DNA from: Geodermatophilus dictyosporus
Lineage (GTDB): Bacteria > Actinomycetota > Actinomycetes > Mycobacteriales > Geodermatophilaceae
Direction of reading: 5' to 3'
Length of the DNA: 64,000 nucleotides
Assembly (NCBI RefSeq): GCF_900115505.1
Contig: NZ_FOWQ01000001.1
Location: 310,001 to 374,000 of the forward strand
In this document: in pieces, positions 11,340-20,069 of the stretch
Layout of the letters: the number at the start of each line of letters is the position of its first letter
Numbering within the stretch: position 1 is the stretch's first letter
Notes under the pieces: generated by a model
The model's input: only the letters and a program-made list of their open reading frames with translations
What the model was told of the DNA's origin: nothing
The model's database searches: none
Program-made: the position numbers and the translations under genes

Positions 11340-12226
11340 GTCCCGGCCAGCTTCCTCGGGCCGAACAGCCCGCGCGGCCGCAGCACCAGGACCAGTGCCA
11401 GGGTGCCGAAGAGGATGAAGGAGGCCAGGTCGGGCAGCACGGCCCGGCCCAGCGACTCGACCTGCCCGATGACCATCGCGCCGACGAACGCCCCCTTGAC
11501 CGAGCCCAGGCCGCCGATGACGACGACCACCAGGGCGAGGATGAGGATGGTGTCGTCCAGGCCGGGCCGGGCGCCGTAGACCGGGGCGCCGAGCACCCCG
11601 GCCACGGTCGCCAGCATCGACCCGATGCCGAGGACGGCCACCTTGACCTTGCGGTTGTCGATGCCCATGGCCGAGACCATCTCCCGGTCGGCGACGCTGG
11701 CCCGCACCAGCGCACCGACTGACGTCCGCTCCACCACGACGTAGACGACGACGGCCAGCACCAGCCCGACGCCGATCAGGGCCAGCCGGTAGGCGGGGTA
11801 GGAGCGGCCCAGGAACGACACGCTCTCGGCCAGCCCGGGCGGGGCCCCGACCGACAGGGCGTCGTTGCCGTAGACGATCGAGAGGACCTCGGCCACCACG
11901 AGCGACACCCCGAGGGTGAGCAGCGCCTGGTCGAGGATGGGCCGCCGGGCCAGCGGCTCGGTCATGACCGACAGCACCCCGCCGGCGAGCAGCCCGACCA
12001 GCGCGGCGATGCCGAGGGCGGCCAGGAACCCGCCCCAGGTCGCGCCGTCGGACAGCAGGCTCCAGGCCAGGTACGCGCCGACCAGGAACAGCGCGCCGTG
12101 GGCCAGGTTCAGCACGTCCATCATCCCGAAGACGATGGACAGGCCGACGGCCAGGATGAACAGCAGCGACCCGATGGCGAAGCCGTTGAGGATGCTGACG
12201 AGGTTGCTGTCGAACCACTCGATCAC
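11336..12226 (-). CDS. livH: Branched-chain-type ABC permease (LivH-like)
   Basis: The 296-residue membrane protein has about eight hydrophobic helices. LivH hallmarks are MMDVLNLAHGALFLVGAY near the start, the coupling loop ADREMVSAMGIDNRKVKV, and VVVIGGLGSVKGAFVGA. The start is GTG 12226. It lies 40 bases downstream of the binding-protein gene, so the operon order is binding protein, livH, livM, livG, livF, DMT. Confidence 0.9.
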   Translation of the reverse strand: MIEWFDSNLVSILNGFAIGSLLFILAVGLSIVFGMMDVLNLAHGALFLVGAYLAWSLLSDGATWGGFLAALGIAALVGLLAGGVLSVMTEPLARRPILDQALLTLGVSLVVAEVLSIVYGNDALSVGAPPGLAESVSFLGRSYPAYRLALIGVGLVLAVVVYVVVERTSVGALVRASVADREMVSAMGIDNRKVKVAVLGIGSMLATVAGVLGAPVYGARPGLDDTILILALVVVVIGGLGSVKGAFVGAMVIGQVESLGRAVLPDLASFILFGTLALVLVLRPRGLFGPRKLAGT

Positions 12227-12266
12227 CGGTCGGGGCCTCCTCCCGCGTCCCGGGCGGGCACGCCGG

Positions 12267-13499
12267 TCAGCTGCCCGGCTGGGCGAACGAGCCGAGGTCG
12301 GTGACGACGCTGTTGATCAGCGTCCCGCCCTCGTCGGTGACCTCGCGCAGGTAGATGCTCTGCTCGGGCGACTGGCCGGTGAAGCTCCACGGGCCGCGCG
12401 GGCTGTCCTCGATCTCGCCCAGGCCGTCGAGCGCGGCCGACAGCTGGTCGCCGCTGAGCCCCTCGGCCTCGGCGAGGGCGTCGGCGAGCACGTTGGCGGT
12501 GTCGTAGGTGGTCATGCCGAACACCGTCGGCAGCTCGTCGTAGGCCGCCTGGTACGCCTCGACGAACGCGGTGTTGGCCTCGTTGTCGATCTCGGTGGAG
12601 TAGTGCAGCGTCGTCTGCACGCCGACCGCCGACTGGCCCTGCGCGTCGAGCACGCTGCCCTCGGTGAGGAAGCCCGAGCCGTACAGCGGGACGGTGTCCT
12701 TGAGGCCGAAGGCGTCGTACTGCTGCACGAAGCTGACCGCCTCGGCACCGGAGTAGAAGACGAAGGTCGCGGCGGCGCCGGACTCGCGGATCCCCGACAG
12801 GAACGGCTGGTAGTCCTGGGTGGTGCCGAAGGGCGTGAGCGCCTGGCCGGCGACCGTGCCGCCCCCGGCCTCGAACGCCTCGGTGAACCCGGCGACGACC
12901 TCCTGGCCGGCGGCGTAGTCGGGGGCCATCACGTAGACCGGGCCGACGCCCTCCTCGGCCAGGTGCTGCCCCATGGCCGAGGCCACCTGGGCGTTGGTGA
13001 ACGACGTCCGCCACACGTAGGGGGAGGCGGCGTCGCCGGTGATCGCGCCCGCGCCGGCGTTGGCCACGATCAGCACCTTCTGCGCCTCGGTGAACTGCTC
13101 GGCCGCGCCCAGGGCGGTCGCGGAGTTGACGATGCCGACGACGACGTCGACCTGCTCCTCCTGCAGCAGCCGCTGGATGGCCGGGACGCCGGTGTCGGGG
13201 CCCTCGCCCTCGTCGGCGACGACGGTCTCGACCTCGTAGTCGCCCATCCGCCCGTCGTTCTGCTCCAGCCACAGGTCCCAGCCCTGCTGCATGTCCTCGC
13301 CGAGCGGCGTGTAGACGCCCGCCTGGGGGATCACCAGGCCGACGCGGATGGTGCCGCCGCCCTCCCCGCCGCCACCCTCCCCGCCGCCACCGGAGTCGCC
13401 GCCCAGGCTGCCGCCGCCGCAGGCGGTGGTGAGCGACAGCAGCGCCACCGCGCCGAGTGGTCCCAGCAGTCGTCCGCGGAACGGGCCGTGCAGCGCCAT
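12267..13499 (-). CDS. ABC transporter substrate-binding lipoprotein (Leu/Ile/Val-type)
   Basis: The 410-residue lipoprotein captures the substrate outside the membrane. A signal peptide ends in a lipobox with cysteine 27 (LSLTTAC), followed by a Gly/Ser/Glu-rich linker. The periplasmic-binding fold follows from TIRVGLVIPQAGVYTPLG through MAPDYAAGQEVVAGFTEAF. Homologues of this type bind branched-chain amino acids, but many actinobacterial and proteobacterial ones bind benzoate or hydroxybenzoates. The position in a benzoyl-CoA region favours an aromatic acid (inference). Its promoter carries element A copy 2 and it is divergent from the PaaX gene at 13669. Confidence 0.9.
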   Translation of the reverse strand: MALHGPFRGRLLGPLGAVALLSLTTACGGGSLGGDSGGGGEGGGGEGGGTIRVGLVIPQAGVYTPLGEDMQQGWDLWLEQNDGRMGDYEVETVVADEGEGPDTGVPAIQRLLQEEQVDVVVGIVNSATALGAAEQFTEAQKVLIVANAGAGAITGDAASPYVWRTSFTNAQVASAMGQHLAEEGVGPVYVMAPDYAAGQEVVAGFTEAFEAGGGTVAGQALTPFGTTQDYQPFLSGIRESGAAATFVFYSGAEAVSFVQQYDAFGLKDTVPLYGSGFLTEGSVLDAQGQSAVGVQTTLHYSTEIDNEANTAFVEAYQAAYDELPTVFGMTTYDTANVLADALAEAEGLSGDQLSAALDGLGEIEDSPRGPWSFTGQSPEQSIYLREVTDEGGTLINSVVTDLGSFAQPGS

Positions 13500-13525
13500 G
13501 GTCGTCTCCGGAGAATCAGGACGTG

Positions 13526-13560
13526 CTACACTGCACGTCGGTCAGCGCACGATGCTGTAG
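13526..13560. promoter_or_regulatory. Element A copy 2: CTACA-N25-TGTAG
   Basis: CTACA (13526-13530) and TGTAG (13556-13560) lie 25 bases apart in the binding-protein/PaaX intergenic region. The larger context ACGTGCTACAC is identical over 11 bases to copy 1 upstream of boxC. One half-site touches the -10 box of the importer promoter; the other lies just downstream. Confidence 0.6.
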
Positions 13561-13581
13561 TATCACGGCCGAGTGTGTCAA
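13552..13581 (-). promoter_or_regulatory. Promoter of the ABC-importer operon
   Basis: On the reverse strand a perfect TTGACA (13581-13576) is followed after 18 bases by CAGCAT (13557-13552). The predicted start lies about 45 bases before the binding-protein ATG. Confidence 0.5.
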
Positions 13582-13668
13582 GCCTCACTCCCCGGACCGG
13601 GGGCCTCGTGGCCGAGTCGTGACCGCGGCCGGGCGGTGGGCGGGGATCCGGACCCGGGCGGTGTCACC

Positions 13669-14523
13669 ATGGTGGGTGTGGAGGTCGTCGAGGGGCCGTT
13701 CGTCACGCGGCGCCAGGAGCTCGGCGCGGCCAGCGCCCGCAGCCTGCTGCTCACCGTCCTGGGCGAGTTCGTGCTGCCCGGCGCCCGCCCGGTGTGGACG
13801 GCGACCCTCATCGACCTGCTCGCCGACCTCGACGTCGCCGAGAAGGCGGCCCGCCAGGCGATCATGCGGACCGCCGACAGCGGCTGGATCGCCGGCAGCC
13901 GGGTGGGGCGGGAGACCTGCTGGACGCTCACCGAGGCGGGCACCCGGCTGCTGCGGGAGGGCACCGACCGCATCTACGGCTTCGCCGCGGAGGGGCGGTC
14001 CTGGGACGGCCGGTGGCTGGTGCTCACCGTGGGCATCCCGGAGAACGCCCGCTCGCTGCGCCAGCAGCTGCGCACCCGGCTGGGCTGGGCAGGGCTCGGC
14101 TCGGTCAACGGCACCACCTGGGTGACCCCGCGGGTCGACCGCGAGGAGGAGGCACGGCGCGTCCTCGACGACCTGGGCCTGCTGGCGGGCAGCTGGTCGT
14201 TCCTCGCCCAGGCCGGGGTGGTCGGCGACGAGCGGTCGCTGACCCGGAGCGCCTGGGACCTCGACGCGATCGAGGCCCGCTACGAGGACTTCCTCGACCT
14301 CGTGCGGCGGCGCCGGCCGCGCACCGACCGGCAGGCCCTCGTCGCCCAGGTCCGCCTCGTGCAGGAGTGGCGACGCTTCCCGCTGCTCGACCCCGGCCTG
14401 CCGCGCGAGCTGCTGCCGCCGCGGTGGAGCGGCAACCGGGCGGCCGAGGTGTTCCGCGAGCGGCACGCCGCCTGGGCGTCGCGGGCCCAGGCGGCGTGGG
14501 CGGAGCTCAGCCGCGACCGCTGA
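13669..14523 (+). CDS. PaaX-family transcriptional repressor (1)
   Basis: PaaX-type repressors bind acyl-CoA aromatics such as phenylacetyl-CoA. The 284-residue protein has the N-terminal winged helix (LTVLGEFVLPGARPVW to RETCWTLTEAGTRLL), a central ferredoxin-like PaaX domain (GRWLVLTVGIPENARSLRQQ) and the C-terminal PaaX_C helical domain (RYEDFLDLVRRRR to FPLLDPGLPRELLP). ATG 13669 is chosen; upstream in-frame sequence to 13573 would run through the divergent promoter. No paa genes are present, so its effector is more likely a benzoyl-CoA-type compound. It is divergent from the importer operon and next to element A copy 2, which makes it the leading candidate to bind that element (inference). 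Its 3' end overlaps the convergent gene by 17 bases. Confidence 0.87.
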   Translation: MVGVEVVEGPFVTRRQELGAASARSLLLTVLGEFVLPGARPVWTATLIDLLADLDVAEKAARQAIMRTADSGWIAGSRVGRETCWTLTEAGTRLLREGTDRIYGFAAEGRSWDGRWLVLTVGIPENARSLRQQLRTRLGWAGLGSVNGTTWVTPRVDREEEARRVLDDLGLLAGSWSFLAQAGVVGDERSLTRSAWDLDAIEARYEDFLDLVRRRRPRTDRQALVAQVRLVQEWRRFPLLDPGLPRELLPPRWSGNRAAEVFRERHAAWASRAQAAWAELSRDR

Positions 14524-15070
14524 GCGCACCGGCGTGCCCGGCCAGCCACGCCCGGCCGGCCTCGGTGAGCACCCGGCTGTCCTTCTCGGCCTGCAGCAGC
14601 GGCGGGTCCTGCCGGTAGAGCCGGGCCACCAGGTGGTTGTCGGGGGCGAGCTGGCGGGCGAGCTGGTGCGCCTCGAGCTTGTGCAGCCGCCCGCCGGGTG
14701 CCTCGGCGAAGCGCTGCAGCAGCGCGACCTGCGCCGCCTCCGGGTCGCGGTGCGTGCCCGCGGCCGCGGCCGGCGCCGGCTCCTCGTCGAGGAGTGCCGT
14801 GACCGCGCGGGAGAACGTCTGCACCAGGTCGCGGATCCGGTCGTCGCGCGACGGGGTGGCCGCCTCGCCGCCGGAGCCCTGCCAGGTGCGCTGCGGGTGC
14901 CGGCGCAGGTACTCCTGCTCGAGCTCGAGCATCCGCTCGGTGTGGGTGCGGAACTGCTCGGCGGTGCCGTGCAGGAACACCCAGTGCCGCATGGCGTGCG
15001 CGTGCACGCCCTGGCGCTCGAGCTCCTCGTCGGACAGGTCGCGGGCGGGGACGCCCGGTCGCTCGGTCAT
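14507..15070 (-). CDS. DUF6158-type protein of unknown function
   Basis: The 187-residue soluble protein begins with GVPARDLSDEELERQGVHAH and includes MRHWVFLHGTAEQF and EQEYLRRHPQRTW. I recognise this pattern from conserved actinobacterial proteins annotated DUF6158, from memory. The N-terminal 80 residues are the conserved part; the rest is helical and less distinctive. No catalytic motif is evident. It starts with ATG 15070 and is convergent with the PaaX gene, overlapping it by 17 bases. Confidence 0.65.
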   Translation of the reverse strand: MTERPGVPARDLSDEELERQGVHAHAMRHWVFLHGTAEQFRTHTERMLELEQEYLRRHPQRTWQGSGGEAATPSRDDRIRDLVQTFSRAVTALLDEEPAPAAAAGTHRDPEAAQVALLQRFAEAPGGRLHKLEAHQLARQLAPDNHLVARLYRQDPPLLQAEKDSRVLTEAGRAWLAGHAGALSGRG

Positions 15071-15125
15071 GTCTGCTCCCTCGCTCGGTCGGCCGGCCCA
15101 ATCTGTGTGGTCCCCGTTCCGCCCG

Positions 15126-17495
15126 TCAAGGCCGGCCGGGCCCCGGGCGCCACCGGGCGTGCCGCGTGCCGGCGTGCCCGCTGCGGACCAGCTCCAGCCG
15201 CGGCCGCGGCCCGTCGGTCCGGCCGGTCTGCGGCCGGCGGCTCCCGGCCCGGAAGGGCGCCGGCCACTCCGCCCCGGGGCCGCTGTAGCCCTGCTCGGCT
15301 GCGGCGTGCAGCGTCCACTGGGGGTCGTAGAGGTGCGGGCGGCCGAGCGCGCACAGGTCGGCGCGGCCGGCCAGCAGGACGGAGTTGACGTCGTCCCAGC
15401 TCGACAGCGCGCCGACGGCGATGACCGCGACGCCGAGCTCGCGGCCGACCTCGTTGCGGATGCGGTCGGCGTAGGGGGTCTGGTAGCTGCGGCCGAACGC
15501 GGGCCGCTCGTCCTTGACCACCTGGCCGGTGGAGACGTCGATGCCGTCGGCGCCGTGCTCGGCGAAGGCCCGGGCCACGCGGACGGCGTCGTCGACGTCG
15601 GTGCCGCCCTCGTACCAGTCGGTCGCCGAGATGCGGACGGTCACCGGCCGGTCGGCCGGCCACGCGGCGCGGACGGCGTCGAAGACCTCCAGCGGGTAGC
15701 GGAGCCGGTCCTCCAGCGTCCCGCCGTAGCGGTCGGTGCGGTGGTTGGACAGCGGCGAGATGAAGGAGGAGAGCAGGTACCCGTGCGCGCAGTGCAGCTC
15801 GAGGACGTCGAACCCGGCGCGGGCGGCCGACAGGGTGCTCGCCACGAACTGCTCGCGGATGGTGGCCAGGTCCTCCTCGGTGAGCTCGCGGGGGACGGCG
15901 TTGGCGGGGGAGTAGGGGACCGGTGAGGGGCCGACGACCTCCCAGCCGCCCTCGGGCAGCGGCTCGTCGATGCCCTCCCACATCAGCCGGGTGGAGCCCT
16001 TGCGGCCGGAGTGGCCGAGCTGCACGCCGATCCGCGCGTCGGTGGTGCCGTGCACGAAGTCGACGACGCGCGCCCAGGCGGCCTCCTGCTCGGGCGTGTA
16101 CAGCCCCGAGCAGCCCGGGGTGATCCGGCCCTCGGGGGAGACGCAGACCATCTCGGTCATCACCAGCCCGGCCCCGCCGAGGGCCTTGCTGCCGAGGTGC
16201 ACCAGGTGGAAGTCGGTGGGCAGGCCGTCGACGGCGGAGTACATGTCCATCGCCGAGACCACGACGCGGTTGCGCAGTTCCAGCCCGCCGAGGCGGAAGG
16301 AGTGGAACATCGGCGGCCGCGGGTCGGCCGGCTCGGGCTGGCTGCGGGCGAACCAGGCGTCGACGCCCGCGACGAACTCCGGGTCGCGCAGCCGCAGGTT
16401 GTCGTGGGTGACCCGCCGGCTGCGGGTGACGATGTTGAACGCGAACTGCTCGGGCGGCTGGTCGACGTAGTGGGCGATGTCCTCGAACCACTCGAGGCTG
16501 GCCTTGGCCGCGCGCTGGGTCGACAGCACCACCGGCCGGCGCTCCTGCTCGTAGGCGGTGAGCGCGGCGTCGAGGTCGGGCTGCTCGTGCAGGCAGGCGG
16601 CCAGCGCGAGGGCGTCCTCCATGGCGAGCTTGGTGCCCGAGCCGATGGAGAAGTGCGCGGTGTGCGCGGCGTCGCCGATGAGCACCAGGTTGCCGTGCCG
16701 CCAGGTCTCGTTGGACAGCGAGCGGAAGTTCAGCCACTTCGAGTTGTTCGCCACCACGCGGTGCCCGCCGAGCACGCCGGCGAACAGCTGCTCGACCAGC
16801 TCGATCGACTTGGTGTCGCTCTCCCCGGGCGGGAGGTCCAGCGCGGCGACGTCGGCGAAGGCGCGCTGCCAGACGTCCTCGTGCATCTCCACGATGAACG
16901 TGCTGCCGGTGCGGTCGTAGGGGTAGCCGTGGATCTGCATGACGCCGTGCGGCGTCTCCTCCACGTAGAACTTGAAGGCCTCGAACACCAGGTCGGTGCC
17001 CAGCCACATGTACTTGCAGCGGCGGGTCTCCACGGTGGGCCGGAAGACGTCGGCGTAGCGGGTGCGGACGGCGGAGTTGGCGCCGTCGCCGGCGAGGACC
17101 AGGTCGTTGTCGGCGCACAGCTGCTCGACGTCGGGCGACTCGGTGCGGAAGTGCACCGTCACGCCCAGGTCGGCGCAGCGGCGCTGCAGGATGCCCAGCA
17201 GCTCCCTGCGGCTCATCGCGGCGAAGCCGTGCCCGCCGGAGGTGGTCACCCGGCCGCGGTGGTGGACGTCGATGTCGTCCCAGCGGGCGAAGTGCCGCTC
17301 CATCTCCCGGTAGACGGCCGGGTCGGCGTGCTCGATGCCGCCGAGGGTCTCGTCGGAGAAGACCACGCCGAAGCCGAAGGTGTCGTCGGGGGCGTTGCGC
17401 TCCCAGACGGTGATCTCGTGGGTCGGGTCGAGCTGCCGGGCGAGGGCGGCGAAGTACAGCCCGCCCGGCCCGCCGCCGACCACCGCGGTCCGCAT
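15126..17495 (-). CDS. Bifunctional aryl-CoA monooxygenase/reductase (2-aminobenzoyl-CoA or salicylyl-CoA type)
   Basis: The 789-residue enzyme is a natural fusion. Residues 1 to about 395 are a UbiH-like FAD monooxygenase (AVVGGGPGGLY, FGFGVVFSDETLGG, GDAAHTAHFSIGSGTKLA). From about 396 it is an old-yellow-enzyme FMN oxidoreductase (FRLGGLELRNRVVVSAM, QLGHSGRKGS, LHCAHGYLLSSFISPLSN, HRTDRYGG). The same layout is known for 2-aminobenzoyl-CoA monooxygenase/reductase of Azoarcus evansii, which hydroxylates and then reduces the ring without oxygenolytic cleavage. Databases often label the fusion salicylyl-CoA 5-hydroxylase/oxidoreductase. ATG 17495 has GGTGAG just upstream; GTG 17504, overlapping the ligase stop by 4, is an alternative. 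The C-terminal 50 residues are arginine-rich and not conserved in type. Confidence 0.88.
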   Translation of the reverse strand: MRTAVVGGGPGGLYFAALARQLDPTHEITVWERNAPDDTFGFGVVFSDETLGGIEHADPAVYREMERHFARWDDIDVHHRGRVTTSGGHGFAAMSRRELLGILQRRCADLGVTVHFRTESPDVEQLCADNDLVLAGDGANSAVRTRYADVFRPTVETRRCKYMWLGTDLVFEAFKFYVEETPHGVMQIHGYPYDRTGSTFIVEMHEDVWQRAFADVAALDLPPGESDTKSIELVEQLFAGVLGGHRVVANNSKWLNFRSLSNETWRHGNLVLIGDAAHTAHFSIGSGTKLAMEDALALAACLHEQPDLDAALTAYEQERRPVVLSTQRAAKASLEWFEDIAHYVDQPPEQFAFNIVTRSRRVTHDNLRLRDPEFVAGVDAWFARSQPEPADPRPPMFHSFRLGGLELRNRVVVSAMDMYSAVDGLPTDFHLVHLGSKALGGAGLVMTEMVCVSPEGRITPGCSGLYTPEQEAAWARVVDFVHGTTDARIGVQLGHSGRKGSTRLMWEGIDEPLPEGGWEVVGPSPVPYSPANAVPRELTEEDLATIREQFVASTLSAARAGFDVLELHCAHGYLLSSFISPLSNHRTDRYGGTLEDRLRYPLEVFDAVRAAWPADRPVTVRISATDWYEGGTDVDDAVRVARAFAEHGADGIDVSTGQVVKDERPAFGRSYQTPYADRIRNEVGRELGVAVIAVGALSSWDDVNSVLLAGRADLCALGRPHLYDPQWTLHAAAEQGYSGPGAEWPAPFRAGSRRPQTGRTDGPRPRLELVRSGHAGTRHARWRPGPGRP

Positions 17496-17500
17496 GCCGC

Positions 17501-19111
17501 TCACCGCAGCCGGTACCGCTGCAGCTTGCCGGTGCTGGTGCGCGGCAGCTCGGTGCGGAACTCGACCGCCCGGGGGCTCTTGTAGGGCGCGATCACCTGT
17601 CTGCACCACTCCTGCAGCTCGTGCGCCGGCACCTCGCGGGTGCGGTCGGGGTTGAGCACGACGAAGGCCTTGACGATCGTGCCGCGGTCGGGGTCGGGGG
17701 CGCCGACCACCGCGCACTCGACCACCTCGGGGTGGCCGAGCAGCGCCTGCTCCACCTCCGGCCCGGCGATGTTGTAGCCGGCCGAGACGATCATGTCGTC
17801 GGTGCGGGCGCGGTAGGTGAAGTAGCCGTCGGCGTCGCGGACGTAGGTGTCGCCGGTGTAGTTCCAGCCGTGCCGCACGTAGACCTCCTGGCGGTCCCCG
17901 CCGAGGTAGCGGCACCCGGTCGGCCCACGGACGGCGAGGGAGCCCTCCGTCCCGTCGGGCAGCTCGGTGCCGTCGTCGTCCAGCACGGCGGCGGTGTAGC
18001 CGGGGACGGCGCGGCCGGTGGTCCCGGGGCGGATGTCGTCGTCGGCGGCGGAGATGAACACGTGCAGCATCTCGGTGGCGCCGATGCCGTCGATCACCTT
18101 CACCCCGGTGGCGTCGTGCACGGCGTGCCAGACGGCGGCGGGCAGCGTCTCCCCGGCCGAGACCGCGCGGCGCAGCCCGGCCAGCGCGGGCGCCCGGCCG
18201 CCGGTGACGATCGCCTTGTAGGCGGTGGGCGCGGTCGACAGCACGGTCACCCCGTGGGCGGCCACCGCGTCGGCGAGCTGGTCGGGCGAGGCTCGCTCGA
18301 GCAGCAGCACGCTCGCGCCGGCCCGCAGCGGGAAGACGACCAGGGCACCGAGGCCGTAGGTGAACGCGATCGGTGGCGACCCGCAGAACACGTCGCCGGG
18401 CTCCGGGCGCAGCAGGTGCGCCGAGAAGGTGTCGGCGATGGCCAGCACGTCGCGGTGGAAGTGCATGGTGGCCTTGGGCCGGCCGGTGGTGCCGGAGGTG
18501 AAGGCCAGCAGCGCGGTGTCGTCGGCGGCGGTGGGGACGTCGGCGAAGACGTCCGGCCGGGCGGCGGCGCGGGCGGCGAGGTCGCCGGGCCCGTCCCCGC
18601 CGAAGGCGACGACGGTCAGCCCCGGGACGGCGGCCCGCTCGAGGTCCTCGGTCAGCCGGGCGTCGCAGAGGGCGAGGGCCGGCCGGCACATCTCGCCGAT
18701 GGTGGCCAGCTCGCCGGCGCGCAGCATCGGCATGGTGGTCACCGCCACGCCGCCGGCCTTGAGGACGGCGAACCAGCAGGCGACCAGCCAGGGCGAGTTG
18801 AACCCGCGCAGCAGCACCCGGTTGCCCGGCACCAGGCCCAGCTCGCCGGTCAGCACGCCGGCGATCCGGTTCGCCCGCGCGCGCAGCTCGCCGTAGCTCC
18901 AGACCTCACCGTCGGGGGTGCGCAGGCAGGGCCGGTCGGCGCCCAGCCGGTCGATGGTGCCGTCGAGCAGCTCGGTCGCGCAGTTCAGCCGGTCGGGGTA
19001 GGCCAGGTCGCCCAGGTCCAGCACCGGCCAGGTGTCCGGCGGGGGCAGGTTGTCCCGGCAGAAGGTGTCCACGTGGGCGGAGGGGGTCAGCGACGGCGCG
19101 CTCAGCGTCAT
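17501..19111 (-). CDS. Aryl-CoA ligase (2-aminobenzoate/benzoate-CoA ligase family)
   Basis: The 536-residue AMP-forming ligase makes an aryl-CoA for the monooxygenase/reductase encoded immediately downstream (stop and start overlap or nearly so). It has the AMP loop FTSGTTGRPKATMHFH, the segment IAFTYGLGALVVFPL, GIGATEMLHVFISA, the hinge ARTDDMIVSAGYNI and the catalytic lysine in TSTGKLQRYRLR. The N-terminal DTFCRDNLPPPDTWPV resembles 2-aminobenzoate-CoA ligases rather than the ligase at the left edge, so the two probably differ in substrate. Start ATG 19111. A good promoter lies 55 bases upstream and overlaps element B copy 1. Confidence 0.88.
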   Translation of the reverse strand: MTLSAPSLTPSAHVDTFCRDNLPPPDTWPVLDLGDLAYPDRLNCATELLDGTIDRLGADRPCLRTPDGEVWSYGELRARANRIAGVLTGELGLVPGNRVLLRGFNSPWLVACWFAVLKAGGVAVTTMPMLRAGELATIGEMCRPALALCDARLTEDLERAAVPGLTVVAFGGDGPGDLAARAAARPDVFADVPTAADDTALLAFTSGTTGRPKATMHFHRDVLAIADTFSAHLLRPEPGDVFCGSPPIAFTYGLGALVVFPLRAGASVLLLERASPDQLADAVAAHGVTVLSTAPTAYKAIVTGGRAPALAGLRRAVSAGETLPAAVWHAVHDATGVKVIDGIGATEMLHVFISAADDDIRPGTTGRAVPGYTAAVLDDDGTELPDGTEGSLAVRGPTGCRYLGGDRQEVYVRHGWNYTGDTYVRDADGYFTYRARTDDMIVSAGYNIAGPEVEQALLGHPEVVECAVVGAPDPDRGTIVKAFVVLNPDRTREVPAHELQEWCRQVIAPYKSPRAVEFRTELPRTSTGKLQRYRLR

Positions 19112-19165
19112 GGGGATCTGCCTCCCGGAGGTCGCCGGGTCCGGCCCGGCCGCACCCTGCGCCTC

Positions 19166-19193
19166 AGTATGGCGTTCCCCTGACGGGAGTCAA
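19166..19193 (-). promoter_or_regulatory. Promoter of the aryl-CoA ligase/monooxygenase operon
   Basis: On the reverse strand TTGACT (19193-19188) and CATACT (19171-19166) are 16 bases apart, about 55 bases before the ATG at 19111. Its -35 is embedded in element B copy 1. Confidence 0.6.
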
Positions 19194-19207
19194 CACCGCG
19201 GCATACC
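19181..19207. promoter_or_regulatory. Element B copy 1: TGACG-N3-GTCAACA-N6-CATACC
   Basis: TGACG (19181-19185), GTCAACA (19189-19195) and CATACC (19202-19207) occur with the same spacing as in the SDR/BadI intergenic region at 21952-21978: 18 identical bases at fixed positions. TGACGGGAGTCA is itself an imperfect palindrome. It lies between the ligase operon and the second PaaX gene. Confidence 0.6.
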
Positions 19208-19232
19208 GCTCCCGGTTCCGTATCGTGTCGCC

Positions 19233-20069
19233 GTGACCGCCGCAGTCCCCGCCGACGTGGCCACCGGGGTGGTGACGCAGCCGCGGCAGCTGGTGGTGAC
19301 CCTCTACGGCCTGTACGCCCGGGAACGCGGCGGCTGGCTGTCGGTGGCGGCGCTGGTGCGGCTGATGGCGGCCCTCGGCGTCGACGAGCCCGCCGTCCGC
19401 TCGACGGTCTCCCGGCTCAAGCGGCGCGGGTGGCTCGAGGCCCGGCGAGAGGGGGACGTCGCCGGGTACGCGCTCACCGACGCCGCCCGCGAGGCGCTGG
19501 CCGAGGGCGACGCCCGGATCTTCGGCCGGCGGCGGGCCGGGGCCGACGACGGCTGGCTGCTGGTGGTGTTCTCCGTGCCGGAGTCCGAGCGGGAGCAGCG
19601 GCACCGGCTGCGCTCGGAGCTGACCCGGCTGGGCTTCGGCACCGTGGCGCCCGGCGTCTGGATCGCCCCGGCGCACCTGGCCGAGGAGGCCGAGGAGGTG
19701 CTGCGCCGCCGGGACCTGCACGGCTACGTGGAGCTGTTCACCCGGGCGCGGGTGCCCGGGGGTGCCGCCCGGGAGGCGGTGGCCCGCTGGTGGGACCTCG
19801 ACGCGCTGCACGAGCGCTACGCCCTCTTCCTCGACCGGCACGCCGGCGTGGCGGCCGGCCGCGGGCGCCCGGACCCGGCGCGCGCCTTCGCCGACTACGT
19901 CCGGCTGCTCACCGACTGGCGGGCGCTGCCCTACGCCGACCCGGGGCTGCCGCTGGACCTGCTGCCCGCCGACTGGAACGGTGTGCGCGCCGCGGACCTC
20001 TTCGCCCGGCTGCACGAGCGGCTGGCGGGGCCGGCCGCCGAGCAGGCGGCCCGCCTCGTCGCCGGGTGA
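19233..20069 (+). CDS. PaaX-family transcriptional repressor (2)
   Basis: This 278-residue protein has the winged-helix domain (VTLYGLYARERGGWLSV, AVRSTVSRLKRRGWLE), the central PaaX fold (GWLLVVFSVPESEREQRHRL, VAPGVWIAPAHL) and PaaX_C (RYALFLDRHAGV, LPYADPGLPLDLLP). It is clearly diverged from the PaaX protein at 13669, so they are not a recent duplication. GTG 19233 is chosen because TATCGT (19221-19226) 6 bases upstream suggests a leaderless transcript. Being divergent from the aryl-CoA ligase with element B between them, it is the natural candidate to repress that operon and the SDR/BadI genes (inference). Confidence 0.87.
   Translation: MTAAVPADVATGVVTQPRQLVVTLYGLYARERGGWLSVAALVRLMAALGVDEPAVRSTVSRLKRRGWLEARREGDVAGYALTDAAREALAEGDARIFGRRRAGADDGWLLVVFSVPESEREQRHRLRSELTRLGFGTVAPGVWIAPAHLAEEAEEVLRRRDLHGYVELFTRARVPGGAAREAVARWWDLDALHERYALFLDRHAGVAAGRGRPDPARAFADYVRLLTDWRALPYADPGLPLDLLPADWNGVRAADLFARLHERLAGPAAEQAARLVAG

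Noticed and set aside
8812..13499. Leucine/isoleucine/valine importer in the strict sense
   Set aside because: Family membership is clear, but the context (shared element A with boxC, flanking aryl-CoA genes) favours aromatic acid uptake; the liv symbols denote the family only.
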